Shown here: positions 27,782 through 37,321 of the stretch, in pieces | Layout: every line of letters begins with the position of its first letter | How positions within the stretch are numbered: position 1 is the first letter of the stretch | NCBI RefSeq assembly: GCF_003627215.1 | Contig: NZ_CP032678.1 | Coordinates: 620,001-684,000 of the forward strand | Direction of reading: 5' to 3' | Source: Pseudomonas sp. Leaf58 | GTDB taxonomy: Bacteria > Pseudomonadota > Gammaproteobacteria > Pseudomonadales > Pseudomonadaceae | Length of the DNA stretch: 64,000 nucleotides | The notes under the pieces: model-generated | Database searches by the model: none | Told to the model about the DNA's origin: nothing | What the model saw: the letters and a program-made list of their open reading frames with translations, nothing else | Made by a program: the position numbers and the translations under genes

Positions 27782-28150
27782 GCCTAACCCTTCTTAGCGA
27801 GGTTTTGGGATATTCTAACAGATAGTGTGCTGCAAATTACAATTTCAGCAATGCGTCTAGTGCGGGTCGCATATGAGGGCTGGATCATCCTGCCTGCGCC
27901 TGAAGCAACTTGTAACCCATTTGCGATTTACCCTACTATTGAAGATGCAGGGTATTCTTCAATGTGCCTGTAAGCCTCAGCGATAACCAAGGAGTCGGGC
28001 CTCTTGAGCGTGGTACCATGAATGGCATTTCTGGTAGCCCATGTTCATACACCCCAGCTCAACCCTCACTGTGGGGAACCGGTTTGAGCATGAGATACTT
28101 GGCCAGTTGCCCCACACTCCATCAACAGTACACCTAAGGCGGCAGACCTC
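27782..28150. other. Divergent intergenic region, no gene
   Basis: There are 369 bases between divergent genes. It contains AT-rich patches (GTGCTGCAAATTACAATTTC at 27827 and CCATTTGCGATTTACCC near 27918) that probably include both promoters. No coding potential seen. Confidence 0.35.
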
Positions 28151-29818
28151 GTGTTCACAATCAATCAAGGCTTCTCAATCAACCCCAGCAGCATGGCCAG
28201 CCAACAGCTGAATGATGATGCCGACGCCCTGCTAAGCAAATGCTTTGAGCTGGCGCCCATTGTTAACACACGATCCGTCGAAGCAGCCTTGCTGGCCAGC
28301 GATGATCCCGTGGGTGCAGCCGGCAGTTTCTATGGGAAGCTCAACGTTGAGCTGATGTTCGAGTTCATGCCAACCAAAATTGATCACGAGGCGAACATTT
28401 TTGAAATGTTGGTCGATCGAGGCATCAATATGGTTGATGCGTGCCTACAGAACATCAAGCTACCGCTGCTGAGCGTTTCCGAGACGCTCCATTTGATACC
28501 GGGACTAACCATGACCGCGTCAGTGAAATCTGATCGGGATGGACTGGTGAAATTGCCCTACGCCATTGCCAGGCTGGATCAGATCTACGCGAAGGTGCTC
28601 GACCTGGCGTGCTTCGCCCCCGACCTTGACGTCCGACGCGGCCTTCCCAGGGTGTATCCAGGACAACACCTGGGCATTCCCCTCAATGATCCGAAAGCAC
28701 GTGCCTTCGCCCTTGTGTTGAACACACCCAATCCACTGCCGTATATCGCCAATTCCACCTTGATGCAGGACTGCATGGCGCATTGGTTTGACGAGTTGCA
28801 AGGGGTGGAAGGAGCCTATCCCCACCTTGCCATCGAGGGCCTTCTAAATCGGTTCAATCGTGCTCACACCGACCTACTGCGGCGCATGGCGTTCTACACC
28901 GATGACCGCAATGGCAATGAACTCGGCATTGATCGCTTGCTGATCACGGTCGCCAAGCGGATCTCCCAGCTTGACCTGCGCCAGGACATACCGTCTTATC
29001 GCGCCCTGGATTTCGAACAGCTCTTGCTGCCACTGGGTGACGCTGTAGCGCTTGAAACGCATCTTGAAACGCAGGGCGCCACGCTTTTCCAGGTGGCATC
29101 TAACATCATTGCTTCCGGCAGCTTCCTGGAGTCCAGGCGCATCCTCCAGTCGTTCTTCACGTTCCCTGAGTCATTCGTTCGCTTGCTGGTTGACCAGGAG
29201 ATGGAACCAGATCGAGCCTTTTCGCTGTTCGCTCATGCCCTCGGTGATTACCTTGGGAAATCAAGATTCACGCCTGACTGCGCCGACCTTCAGGGGAAAA
29301 TCGACTGGTACCGTGAGGTTTTCCAGGCTGCGGGGTACCCCGACCTGAAAGGCACTCACGCGCTGGATACGCTGTGCATGAACATCGAGCATGGCGAATA
29401 CTTTCATGCCAGGGGGTATTTGCGCACCGAGGAGATGAACCTGGGGAGCGGTTTCTGCAGTCGTGGTTTTAACTCACCCTTCTCGGGACTGCAAGCTGAA
29501 ACGATGGCGCGTCGGGAGCGAAAGGTCGCATTCGCCCTCGCCATGGGGCAGATTGAGATGCTCCTGCCCAGTGCCATCCATTTGCTCGACAGATCCAAGC
29601 CCAAAGGCATTGACAAGGACTATGAGATTCCCAGCCTTATATTGAACCTTCTGAACCGTTCGCTTGTAGCTCCGAGCCAGATCATCTTCTCCAAAACAGC
29701 CTTCAAGGCGGCGATGACGATGGGCTGCTCAGCCCACTTGCTGTTGGATGACCCAAAGGTGGCCGATATCATGCGCGACAGTCTCGACGACATCCTCGAA
29801 GACGAGCTGGGACTTTGA
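28151..29818 (+). CDS. DLGL-tail protein, family A member 2
   Basis: A 555-residue helical soluble protein ending DDILEDELGL-COOH. It shares the family A blocks with 13082 and 29946: 'NPLPYIANSTLMQDCMAHWF' and 'AGYPDLKGTHALDTLCMNIE' followed by 'GYLRTEEMNLGSGFCSRG'. Start is GTG at 28151 with AAGG 11 bases upstream, or ATG at 28193. It is followed after 2 bases by a 42-codon ORF and then by the paralogue at 29946, giving a compact operon. No catalytic motif recognised. Confidence 0.7.
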   Translation: MFTINQGFSINPSSMASQQLNDDADALLSKCFELAPIVNTRSVEAALLASDDPVGAAGSFYGKLNVELMFEFMPTKIDHEANIFEMLVDRGINMVDACLQNIKLPLLSVSETLHLIPGLTMTASVKSDRDGLVKLPYAIARLDQIYAKVLDLACFAPDLDVRRGLPRVYPGQHLGIPLNDPKARAFALVLNTPNPLPYIANSTLMQDCMAHWFDELQGVEGAYPHLAIEGLLNRFNRAHTDLLRRMAFYTDDRNGNELGIDRLLITVAKRISQLDLRQDIPSYRALDFEQLLLPLGDAVALETHLETQGATLFQVASNIIASGSFLESRRILQSFFTFPESFVRLLVDQEMEPDRAFSLFAHALGDYLGKSRFTPDCADLQGKIDWYREVFQAAGYPDLKGTHALDTLCMNIEHGEYFHARGYLRTEEMNLGSGFCSRGFNSPFSGLQAETMARRERKVAFALAMGQIEMLLPSAIHLLDRSKPKGIDKDYEIPSLILNLLNRSLVAPSQIIFSKTAFKAAMTMGCSAHLLLDDPKVADIMRDSLDDILEDELGL

Positions 29819-29820
29819 AC

Positions 29821-29949
29821 ATGCCACTCTCAATCCACCCTTGGGATCGCAGGGCAACGCAAAAACCCAAATATCGCGTCGTCGCTGATTATCAGAACCT
29901 GATTGATCAAGCAGTGCGCAGGGTGCTCGCAGCGCGCCCTTCTCCATGA
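29821..29949 (+). CDS. Possible 42-residue protein bridging two family A genes
   Basis: The ORF starts 2 bases after the stop of the upstream tail gene and its TGA overlaps the ATG of the next (ATGA). The product begins MPLSIHPWDRRATQKPKYRV and ends with a basic amphipathic helix (LIDQAVRRVLAARPSP). The coupling geometry at both ends favours real translation, since the 29946 gene has no ribosome-binding site of its own. It could also be only a coupling leader. Confidence 0.4.
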   Translation: MPLSIHPWDRRATQKPKYRVVADYQNLIDQAVRRVLAARPSP

Positions 29950-31415
29950 GTGCTGCACAGCGCAAGCCGCTGCGCGAACTGATCGATGTGGCCCTGCATC
30001 CTTCGAACCTGAGCAGGGACTCTTTCTGGAATCATCTGGCCAAGGATCTGCGCGATACCCTCGATCCGTATCTCCATGAAACGCCTGTGGAGCAAATGCG
30101 CCTTTGGGAAGGTCTCTCAAAATGCGGGCTGGAGCCGATTGCATTTTTTGAAAACACCAACCCATCGATTACGGGCAGCATGGTACCGTCCCCGAGATTG
30201 CATCTGCCTGAACATGATGAGGATAAGCACACAGCCTTTCGACACTTCAAGGATGAGATTCGACATCTTGATCAAGCCATGGAAACGTTCCTTTTCCCTG
30301 AGGAAAACGCCATTCAAGTAGGTTCAAAGACCTTCGCAAGCCATGAGGCAAGGCTCTACCACCTCATCAATGCAACGCCTGCCAACGCGACCTACTTGGC
30401 TACGTCAAAGCTCATGGCGCGATGCAGAGGCTGGTGGCTTGACGAGTTGCAGCAACCCACCGCCCCTCGGGTGTTCAATGCCAGGACTGCCTTCTACCAC
30501 TCCTTGATTCATTGCCCAAGCCAACATGAGTTCGCACGGACACTAGAAGCGCTGCATAACTACTTTCTGTCGATGTCCATCGCCTTTGCCGGCATGCCTG
30601 CACAAGAGGATCCCGAAGCGTTCGACTGGGAGTGGGTCGAAATGAAAACCCACAGTATCCGAGACCTCCAGTTTGACGAAGAGCAGGCAGTAACCTTGGC
30701 GGCGACAGCACTGATAGCAGGCTCTATCAAGGGGGCAGCACGAATCCTGGAAACCTTGATTGATCAGCCTGACGCTTTCGTTCAAGCATTGCGCGCTGGT
30801 GGGCAAAATAACGAGCAAGCCCAGTATTTTCTCAAAGTGTGCCTTTATAGCCATCTCAACAACAGCACAATTAGCCCCTCTGAGGTGCTTTCACTGGTCG
30901 AGAACATGCGCACGGCCTTCGTAGGCTATGGGTACCACGACATTGTGCGTACCCAGGCGCTGGATGCAGTGACCTGTCGCCTGGACGCTGCTGAACAATT
31001 TGAAACCATGGGCTATTTGCGCACCGAGCCGATGGGTATGGGGGATGGCTTTTGTCGCACGCCCCATAAGGTAAAGAATAAGCTAGCTCCTGCGGGTACC
31101 CGAGAGGTTGAACCGCAACATTGCGAACGTGCGATGGCACTGGCTTTGCGGCTCCAGCAAACAGAAATGATCGAGCGTGCCGCCACCGTGTTTTTTGATT
31201 TTGAGATCGATACCGCAGAGGAATCGATGCTGTGCCACGGCGCGGCACTCCGCTTCCTGATAGACAGTGACCAATTCGACCCGACGACTATCATCACCAC
31301 TCCACGCAGGGCAGAAATGGCCTTGAAGCTGGGGGTTAGCCGGGAGAAATTCCTCGCCCACCCGCAGCTTAAACATTATGCCGCCAGTGCCCTGGAGATA
31401 GATCTGGGTCTTTGA
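29946..31415 (+). CDS. DLGL-tail protein, family A member 3
   Basis: A 489-residue helical protein ending SALEIDLGL-COOH. Family A landmarks are present: 'NATYLATSKLMARCRGWWLD' and 'GYGYHDIVRTQALDAVTCRL' followed by 'GYLRTEPMGMGDGFCRT'. It is shorter at the N-terminus than its sister at 28151. No ribosome-binding site precedes the ATG, which overlaps the stop of the 42-codon ORF, implying re-initiation. A partial hairpin (CGGGC...GCCCG) lies just after the stop. Confidence 0.7.
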   Translation: MSAAQRKPLRELIDVALHPSNLSRDSFWNHLAKDLRDTLDPYLHETPVEQMRLWEGLSKCGLEPIAFFENTNPSITGSMVPSPRLHLPEHDEDKHTAFRHFKDEIRHLDQAMETFLFPEENAIQVGSKTFASHEARLYHLINATPANATYLATSKLMARCRGWWLDELQQPTAPRVFNARTAFYHSLIHCPSQHEFARTLEALHNYFLSMSIAFAGMPAQEDPEAFDWEWVEMKTHSIRDLQFDEEQAVTLAATALIAGSIKGAARILETLIDQPDAFVQALRAGGQNNEQAQYFLKVCLYSHLNNSTISPSEVLSLVENMRTAFVGYGYHDIVRTQALDAVTCRLDAAEQFETMGYLRTEPMGMGDGFCRTPHKVKNKLAPAGTREVEPQHCERAMALALRLQQTEMIERAATVFFDFEIDTAEESMLCHGAALRFLIDSDQFDPTTIITTPRRAEMALKLGVSREKFLAHPQLKHYAASALEIDLGL

Positions 31416-31523
31416 GCAAGCCGGGCAGCGCTTCGCTCGCCCGAACAGGGCGACCTCCTTGGGGTTGATTGCGCCAGGGTTCGCTCATCGACTAACCTAG
31501 AAAAAAGAATCCAGGAGCAAAAC

Positions 31524-32291
31524 ATGAAAACGCCGGCCCAACTTACCGAAATTCTCGAAGCCTTGGTTGACTCCGGGAAGGCCAAGATCAACACCGTCAT
31601 GACCTCATTGTCGGACATCAATCACCAGCTCGTCTTTCCCGGCGTGAACACGGTGTACGTGGCTCCCAAGTTCGAAGTACCATTGGCTGGCGCAGAGGCT
31701 TCAGCGGCGCTGTTCATCGACCATCTGCTCAAGGACAAAGGCGCCCAAGTCCGCAGGGACTCCATCCTGCAGCAGGCAGAAACCGGCGAATCCGAGCTTT
31801 TGTTCCTCAAAGAAGTTCAAAGCACCAGCAAGGCATTTCAAAATGCCCCCGTGGGTGAGTTGGCTCAGTCGGGATCCAACGTCATCGAGGTGTACTACCA
31901 CACCCGTGACCTGATCGAATTCCACCCCAATCTGTATGTCCAGGCCACCATTTCGCCAAACGATGCCATCATCAAGCAGTTGACTGACAAGGGGCTGTTC
32001 GAGCGCGCTGCGGTCGTCATTTTCCCGGAAGGGGCTGAGGCGACCAACCTGGAGGCGGCGTTTGAGTCCACGCAAAACATCGAAGATGCCTGGACAGCGC
32101 ACAAGCATGTCATTGCGATTACAGAACGTCCGCGCTCCTCAATGGTGGGGGATGTCATGGTCAAGGATGGTAAACCCTTCGTGGTGGCGATGATGGGCTT
32201 CAAGCCATTGGAAAGCTTCGACCCCTTCCCAGAGCCAGAGGTCAAGAAAGCGGCGGTGCGCGCCATGGACAGTGACGGCCTGCTTTACTGA
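31524..32291 (+). CDS. Hypothetical protein
   Basis: A 255-residue soluble protein with CAGGAG 6 bases before the ATG. It begins MKTPAQLTEILEALVDSGKA. It has alternating strands and helices (VIEVYYHTRDLIEFHPNLYV; HVIAITERPRSSMVGDVMVK). I do not recognise the fold. It does not carry the DLGL tail (it ends DSDGLLY). It lies between family A genes and the M41-like protease and is followed by a terminator-like hairpin. Confidence 0.6.
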   Translation: MKTPAQLTEILEALVDSGKAKINTVMTSLSDINHQLVFPGVNTVYVAPKFEVPLAGAEASAALFIDHLLKDKGAQVRRDSILQQAETGESELLFLKEVQSTSKAFQNAPVGELAQSGSNVIEVYYHTRDLIEFHPNLYVQATISPNDAIIKQLTDKGLFERAAVVIFPEGAEATNLEAAFESTQNIEDAWTAHKHVIAITERPRSSMVGDVMVKDGKPFVVAMMGFKPLESFDPFPEPEVKKAAVRAMDSDGLLY

Positions 32292-32303
32292 TCGTCCTCA
32301 CCA

Positions 32304-32328
32304 ATCGACCCCTGCACAGGGGGTCGAT
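32304..32328 (+). terminator. Hairpin downstream of the 31524 gene
   Basis: ATCGACCCC and GGGGGTCGAT can form a 9-bp stem around TGCACA, 12 bases after the stop. A U tract is lacking, so efficiency is uncertain. Confidence 0.45.
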
Positions 32329-32499
32329 CTGCCTCCCTGCAGCCCCGCCTGCAAATGCCCCCCACACACTCCATGACGATGAGAGCCTCAGGCTCAGCTC
32401 AGGCGTCCCCAAACGCGGCACGCTTCGGTTTTAATGAAAATTGCCTCGATCCACTCGTGTATGATTCAATTGCTTTTTAAATAATAAAAAGAATTGATT

Positions 32500-33606
32500 A
32501 TGATCCCTCGCTTGCACAATTGGCTCACCCGTCGAAAAATGGAAACTGACTTCCCGCCCACGCAGTGGCACAGGGTGGGTGCCATTGCCAGCAGCCTCAC
32601 TTTTCTACCCTTTCTGCTCTGCTATGCCGCGCCATTGATCTGGCTGGCACTCGACAATCCCCTGAGATTTGTCGCCGAAAATACTGCTGTGGCATTGGGG
32701 GTAGTTGGCATCGGATCCGTGATGATCATCGATATCTGCGTTCCCTCCCACCTGAAGAAGCTTGGATTGAATCTCCTGGCACTGTGTTTCTTGAGCGCGC
32801 TCAACCTTGTCTATTCTGAGTTGGAATTGAAGATGGGCGAGCTCCTAGTTTTACTGCATGAACATCGCGTAACGCTCACGTCCATGGCTCTGCTTGCCGT
32901 GGCCTTGTGGGGCTTTTTGAGCCTCATGAAACACCCTCTGCAAATCCTCATTGATCGCCTGTTCGGCCTCTGGGCCAAGGAGTGGGAGGCCCAGGGTTAC
33001 ATGAGCAAAGCCACCCGATTCACCTGGTTCGACAAACGCAGCATTTCGATTCATGAAGCGGGTCATGCCGTGGTTATGGCGCTTGATCCTTTCCTGGATG
33101 ACAGTGCCGAGGTCGTGTTGGCCCAAGGGCCTGACAGAGGCAGTTTCGGGTACTGCCGACACAATGGCTGGCCCCACAATGTCCTGATGCGTGAATACAT
33201 GCAGATGCGTATGATCGGGATGCTGGCAGGCGTCGAGGCTGAGCGACTGATGCTGGGAGGCTATGGCTCCGGAGGCGCAGCGGATTTTAGAAATTGGCTG
33301 GCGCGGGCACCTCAGTTCATGGCCACTGACCCTGACGATGTGTATTTCACATCACCAACAGGATTGGCAGAAATCGAACTCAATCGCCTGACCCTGAACG
33401 AGGTGAGGAAAAAACACCAAGACCAGGCCCGGCGAATCCTGAAGGCAAACAAACCAATTCTCGAAGAGATCGCCGCCAAGCTGGTTGAGAAGAACCGCCT
33501 CCACGGGGCAGAGTTACGAGAAATTCTAAGCCGAGTCGTTTCGGTCGAGGGCGTACCAGACTTTTCCCGGTATCTCGAATGGCAGAGGGCGCACCAAAAG
33601 GCATAG
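32500..33606 (+). CDS. Membrane-anchored FtsH-like (M41) metalloprotease domain without AAA+
   Basis: A 368-residue protein. Four hydrophobic helices (~28-52, 61-81, 88-106, 123-143) anchor it. The zinc-protease motif HEAGHA lies at 185-190, and 'GVEAERLMLGGYGSGGAADF' (~245-265) matches the FtsH peptidase segment with the third metal ligand. Known FtsH proteins fuse this peptidase to an AAA+ ATPase that unfolds substrates; here no ATPase domain is present, so it would act on unfolded or membrane substrates or borrow an unfoldase. Start is ATG 32500 (a TTG lies 6 bases earlier) after an AT-rich promoter-like stretch. It sits between two DLGL-tail gene pairs. Confidence 0.75.
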   Translation: MIPRLHNWLTRRKMETDFPPTQWHRVGAIASSLTFLPFLLCYAAPLIWLALDNPLRFVAENTAVALGVVGIGSVMIIDICVPSHLKKLGLNLLALCFLSALNLVYSELELKMGELLVLLHEHRVTLTSMALLAVALWGFLSLMKHPLQILIDRLFGLWAKEWEAQGYMSKATRFTWFDKRSISIHEAGHAVVMALDPFLDDSAEVVLAQGPDRGSFGYCRHNGWPHNVLMREYMQMRMIGMLAGVEAERLMLGGYGSGGAADFRNWLARAPQFMATDPDDVYFTSPTGLAEIELNRLTLNEVRKKHQDQARRILKANKPILEEIAAKLVEKNRLHGAELREILSRVVSVEGVPDFSRYLEWQRAHQKA

Positions 33607-33702
33607 GGCTCGGGGAGCCGCCTTGGTTGCGTCGGCACCTGTCCTTCCGGCATCATGGAATTGATAACTAACCTCTATATTGCCGTTTGTGGACATCCTC
33701 GC

Positions 33703-35073
33703 ATGAAGCCTGACTGCTCACCACCCCCTGCCGCGTCGGCTGCCCGCGTTCCAATGCCACCGCACCTGGAACTGCACAGACAATCCCGGTGCATCCTGGA
33801 TCTGATCGGGAGCGGCCTCAATAGCGGTAACGCTGCCCTGATTCATGACGCTGGCAAGCTGCTGGAGGCCTTCAGCGCCTACGGCAGCCAGCAACGCCTA
33901 TATGCCCTGATGGCGTCTGAGCTGGTTAAAATCAACGACACGATCCCCTACGGACGTACCCTGGAATCCATTCAAAAAGGACTCACCTCCAGTGAAAGCC
34001 TGTGCGCCCTTTTTGAATACGTTGCACCACCCCTCAATGTAATTATCAAGGCTATTGATAGCGCCCCGGATGCGGTGCCAATGGCGTTCGAAGCCTTTAT
34101 TAGAACCGGGCTGGTCGAAGATCACGCAATCGATGACTTGATTCAAGAGGTCTACCCCTTGCCTGACTCCAAAGCGCTGGCGGTGCTCATGAAGCACAAA
34201 CTTGATCGCTACTGCAGGGGTGACGAAGAAAATTTCAATGTGCCCAGATTAGTTTCCGACTACCTCTCTGATACCGGCTTGCCCGCAACCCTGCGAGGCG
34301 CAGGAGCGATCGGTGAGTTCCTGAGGCAAGAGCTGCCAACACTGGTCGAGTGCGTTGAGCAAGAAGAAGCATTGGCTAGCGGCAATTTAGCTCATCTGTT
34401 TTCCCTGAGCAGTTTTGAGATGCTTGCTGCCAGCGGCTTTACGGCAGAAGTTGCAAGAATGGCAGTTTTCTACCTGAACTATGAGATGAGCGAGGGTCGA
34501 AGCAGAAGTCGGTTGGCAAAGCTTGTTCCTGCTGACATTGTTGCGGAGCGAACCCTTGACATCCTGAACACCTTGAAGCGCATCAGCACGGGTCATCTGA
34601 ACTTTTGCCTCGAAAGCCCGCTTATCTCCACGGCGCAGTTTTGCGCGATCCTGAACGTGGGGGATTCGCGCCTGGAGGCCAACGGGATGATGACAGCACT
34701 GGGAAGCGCCCTCTCGGTCTATGACGAAATGAATGACGTTTGTCGAGGGCAGCTCCTCGAAAAAAGCAGTTTGATTATACAACGCTTTGTGGAGCTGATT
34801 GGGAGCTACTCCCAGGGCATCTCAACTGAGCTTGCTCGTGGATTGAATAGGGTGTACCGCCAATACAGCCATCTCGATGCCACAGGACAGTCCATGCTTG
34901 ATCAGCAAACCCTCTGGGCGATCAACCATTGCATGCTGACCATGGACAGTAATCCCCAGCTCAAAGAAAAACTGCAACACGAAATCATCACCCTGCCGTA
35001 TCTGCCCAAAACCGTGTGGTCGTCCGTAGAATGGATGCAAACGCAAAAACTTGAGCTCGACCTTGGCCTCTGA
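33703..35073 (+). CDS. DLGL-tail protein, family B member 1
   Basis: A 456-residue helical protein ending QKLELDLGL-COOH. It is homologous along its length to the next gene: ALIHDAGKLLEAFSAYGSQ vs SLIHDAGNMLATFTAFGTQ; 'FNVPRLVSDYLSDTGLPATL' vs FNVPYLVSDYFSEVGLPANL; LESPLISTAQFCAIL vs LESPLVSNAQFCALL. I chose ATG 33703 rather than 33655 because it gives the same N-terminal length as the paralogue. No enzymatic motif recognised. Tandem duplication is clear; divergence is substantial, so the duplication is not recent. Confidence 0.7.
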   Translation: MKPDCSPPPAASAARVPMPPHLELHRQSRCILDLIGSGLNSGNAALIHDAGKLLEAFSAYGSQQRLYALMASELVKINDTIPYGRTLESIQKGLTSSESLCALFEYVAPPLNVIIKAIDSAPDAVPMAFEAFIRTGLVEDHAIDDLIQEVYPLPDSKALAVLMKHKLDRYCRGDEENFNVPRLVSDYLSDTGLPATLRGAGAIGEFLRQELPTLVECVEQEEALASGNLAHLFSLSSFEMLAASGFTAEVARMAVFYLNYEMSEGRSRSRLAKLVPADIVAERTLDILNTLKRISTGHLNFCLESPLISTAQFCAILNVGDSRLEANGMMTALGSALSVYDEMNDVCRGQLLEKSSLIIQRFVELIGSYSQGISTELARGLNRVYRQYSHLDATGQSMLDQQTLWAINHCMLTMDSNPQLKEKLQHEIITLPYLPKTVWSSVEWMQTQKLELDLGL

Positions 35074-35145
35074 TGCCTGCGCCCCACACGTTACAGGTGA
35101 GGCAATCCTAACCGTCCATTTGCCCAGTCCACGGATATCGAACCG

Positions 35146-36519
35146 ATGAACTCAGAAAGCCCGGCACCTGCCAATCAATGGCTCCAGATGAGCAGCATGC
35201 TTGAACCTTTGGATCAGCTGGGTGTGCTGTCCAACCGCATTCAAGTCTTGTTCGAACGCGGCCTGATAACCAACGATGTGTCGCTGATTCATGACGCCGG
35301 CAACATGCTGGCGACATTTACAGCATTCGGAACCCAGCACGGTTTGTTTGCAAAAATGACCGATCACCTGGTCGAAATCAGTAAAACCCTGCCCTTTGAG
35401 CGAACGTTGATAAACATCCAGCTGGGTAGCGTGTCCAGCGATGTATTTGAGGCGCTGTTTCATTACGTGTCGCCACGCATGAGTCAGCTCGGGGAGCTGA
35501 TTGAGCGTGCTCATGACACGGTTCCCGCTGCCTTGCACGCCATGCTTCGTAACGGCCTGGTACGTCAGCGGGAAGTTGATGAGCTGGCAACGCGCCTACA
35601 CCTCATCCCGGACAACCTGGCGTTCACCATGCTGCTGGAGTACAAGCTAGAGGGTCTTCGCTCAGGCACTTCGGACTATTTCAATGTACCCTACCTGGTT
35701 TCCGATTATTTTTCGGAGGTGGGCCTTCCCGCGAATTTACGCGATGCAGGTGCATTGGGGCAATTTCTGATCCGCGAGCTTCCCGCCCTGACGGCTCAAG
35801 CCGTGGGCGCCGAAACAGCCAGGAACTCAGGCCAGGCCAATCTTTTCTCGATTGACGCACTGGAGCTGTTTGCGAACAGCGGGTTCAAGCAAGAAGCATC
35901 CGCCATGGCCGCCTTTTACCTAGGATTCAACCCAAACGACGATCGCCATATGAGTCGCCTGGCACAACTGGGTCATGGCGAAGTCATGCTGCAAAAGCTA
36001 GTGGCTGCGGTCGGTACTCAACAGCCGATAACCACAGCGCAGGTCAATTTCGCCCTTGAAAGCCCGCTTGTTTCCAACGCCCAATTTTGCGCGCTGCTGT
36101 GCATCGACAGCTCTCGCCTGGCCCCCGGCGCAATTATGGAAGGACTCGGCCATGCCTTTTCGGTGTATGAGGAAATGGAAGAGACACAACAACAGCAGCT
36201 GATTGACAAAGTGGGGTTTGCGTTCGACCGGTTCATCGAGCTTCTGGATCCAATGCCACCACGGTGGCGAAACGAACTGGTCGAGGGCTTGATAAATGTC
36301 TTTTACAATTACGAAAGCCTTGATCCCGCAGCAAAGGCAATTGTCCAGGAAAGATCCATTTTGACGATGAGTCACTGCCTCAAACGCCTGGACAACAATC
36401 CCAATGAGCAAGTTGCCCTGCAACGTAAGATACTGGATATAGAGCACCTACCCAGAACGCTCTGGGAGGCCGTGGATTGGATGCACACCCACAGCCTAGA
36501 GGCTGACCTCGGCTTGTAA
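35146..36519 (+). CDS. DLGL-tail protein, family B member 2
   Basis: A 457-residue paralogue of the 33703 product, ending HSLEADLGL-COOH and beginning MNSESPAPANQWLQMSSMLE. Conserved landmarks match its neighbour, as does the closing 'LPRTLWEAVDWMHTHSLEA' segment (neighbour: LPKTVWSSVEWMQTQKLEL). It is separated by 72 bases, so the two are probably cotranscribed. Soluble and all-helical by composition. Function unknown. Confidence 0.7.
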   Translation: MNSESPAPANQWLQMSSMLEPLDQLGVLSNRIQVLFERGLITNDVSLIHDAGNMLATFTAFGTQHGLFAKMTDHLVEISKTLPFERTLINIQLGSVSSDVFEALFHYVSPRMSQLGELIERAHDTVPAALHAMLRNGLVRQREVDELATRLHLIPDNLAFTMLLEYKLEGLRSGTSDYFNVPYLVSDYFSEVGLPANLRDAGALGQFLIRELPALTAQAVGAETARNSGQANLFSIDALELFANSGFKQEASAMAAFYLGFNPNDDRHMSRLAQLGHGEVMLQKLVAAVGTQQPITTAQVNFALESPLVSNAQFCALLCIDSSRLAPGAIMEGLGHAFSVYEEMEETQQQQLIDKVGFAFDRFIELLDPMPPRWRNELVEGLINVFYNYESLDPAAKAIVQERSILTMSHCLKRLDNNPNEQVALQRKILDIEHLPRTLWEAVDWMHTHSLEADLGL

Positions 36520-36558
36520 CAATACACCTTTCCTCTGAACGCCAGGGCAACAAAACCC

Positions 36559-36741
36559 TCACTGTTTAGGCTTGGCCAGCCACAGCGGATATTCCGTCAG
36601 GACACTGCCAAAAAACTCGCTGTCAATGATCTGTTCTAGATCCCTGACCTTGAAAAAACCGGCCTTACCGATGGACGATTCGGCAGCACATCGAGCTTTT
36701 CCAGGAAGGCAAAGGTTTCTTGCGCTGTACGTAACCATCAA
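36559..36741 (-). CDS. Possible small protein, weakly supported
   Basis: A 60-residue frame whose second half (GFFKVRDLEQIIDSEFFGSV, then LTEYPLWLAKPKQ) looks protein-like. The first part looks less so and overlaps a plus-strand frame. It may be a short gene or the remnant of a longer minus-strand gene. Confidence 0.3.
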   Translation of the reverse strand: MMVTYSARNLCLPGKARCAAESSIGKAGFFKVRDLEQIIDSEFFGSVLTEYPLWLAKPKQ

Positions 36742-36800
36742 TGGAGGCTTCGGTAAGAGGCTTCAACTTCACAGCAGTGCCGGCAGGCAGACTCGTGGTG

Positions 36801-37094
36801 ATGAGCAAATACGAAGCAGTATCCAGGGACATGGGGCTTCTGGGGGAGCTTGCCAACAAGCTGTCCGAGGAGATCAAAAGCCTGATGGCCAAACCGATTT
36901 CCCAGCAGGAGAAGGACGCGCTTGAAAGGTACCTCCCCCTTCTGCATAACGGCTTGACTGTCATAGGGGCACTGAATAAAGGGCTGCGCCCCAAAAACAT
37001 GGACATCGATAAATTCACATTCAGCTACGCTGAGGCGCTCAAAAATGTATCCGAGGTCGTTCGCTCGCATCCCAGTTTTAACCCATTCCCCTGA
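36801..37094 (+). CDS. Small helical hypothetical protein
   Basis: A 97-residue protein from MSKYEAVSRDMGLLGELANK; an upstream ATG at 36741 is possible. It has amphipathic helices (LSEEIKSLMAKPISQQEKDA; LPLLHNGLTVIGALNKGLRP) and no membrane segment. It is unrelated to the DLGL proteins and lacks the tail. Function unknown. Confidence 0.55.
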   Translation: MSKYEAVSRDMGLLGELANKLSEEIKSLMAKPISQQEKDALERYLPLLHNGLTVIGALNKGLRPKNMDIDKFTFSYAEALKNVSEVVRSHPSFNPFP

Positions 37095-37321
37095 TATCAA
37101 GCCATTCTGAACTCAGGTCATAACACTGGGAATAGGTTGTGAGCATCCGCCTTGCGGGGTGGATTCATGCTTGGCACGCTCCATAGGCCTAACGATGAGA
37201 GGTGGATTCGTTGATTCTTTCTGTCCTAGCTCCACTGCTATACGCTTTAGTGGTAAATTGCTTGCTTCCAGCCCCCATGGGTTAAGTTGGTAGATTGGGG
37301 GCATCGTTTTTGGAGTTTTTT

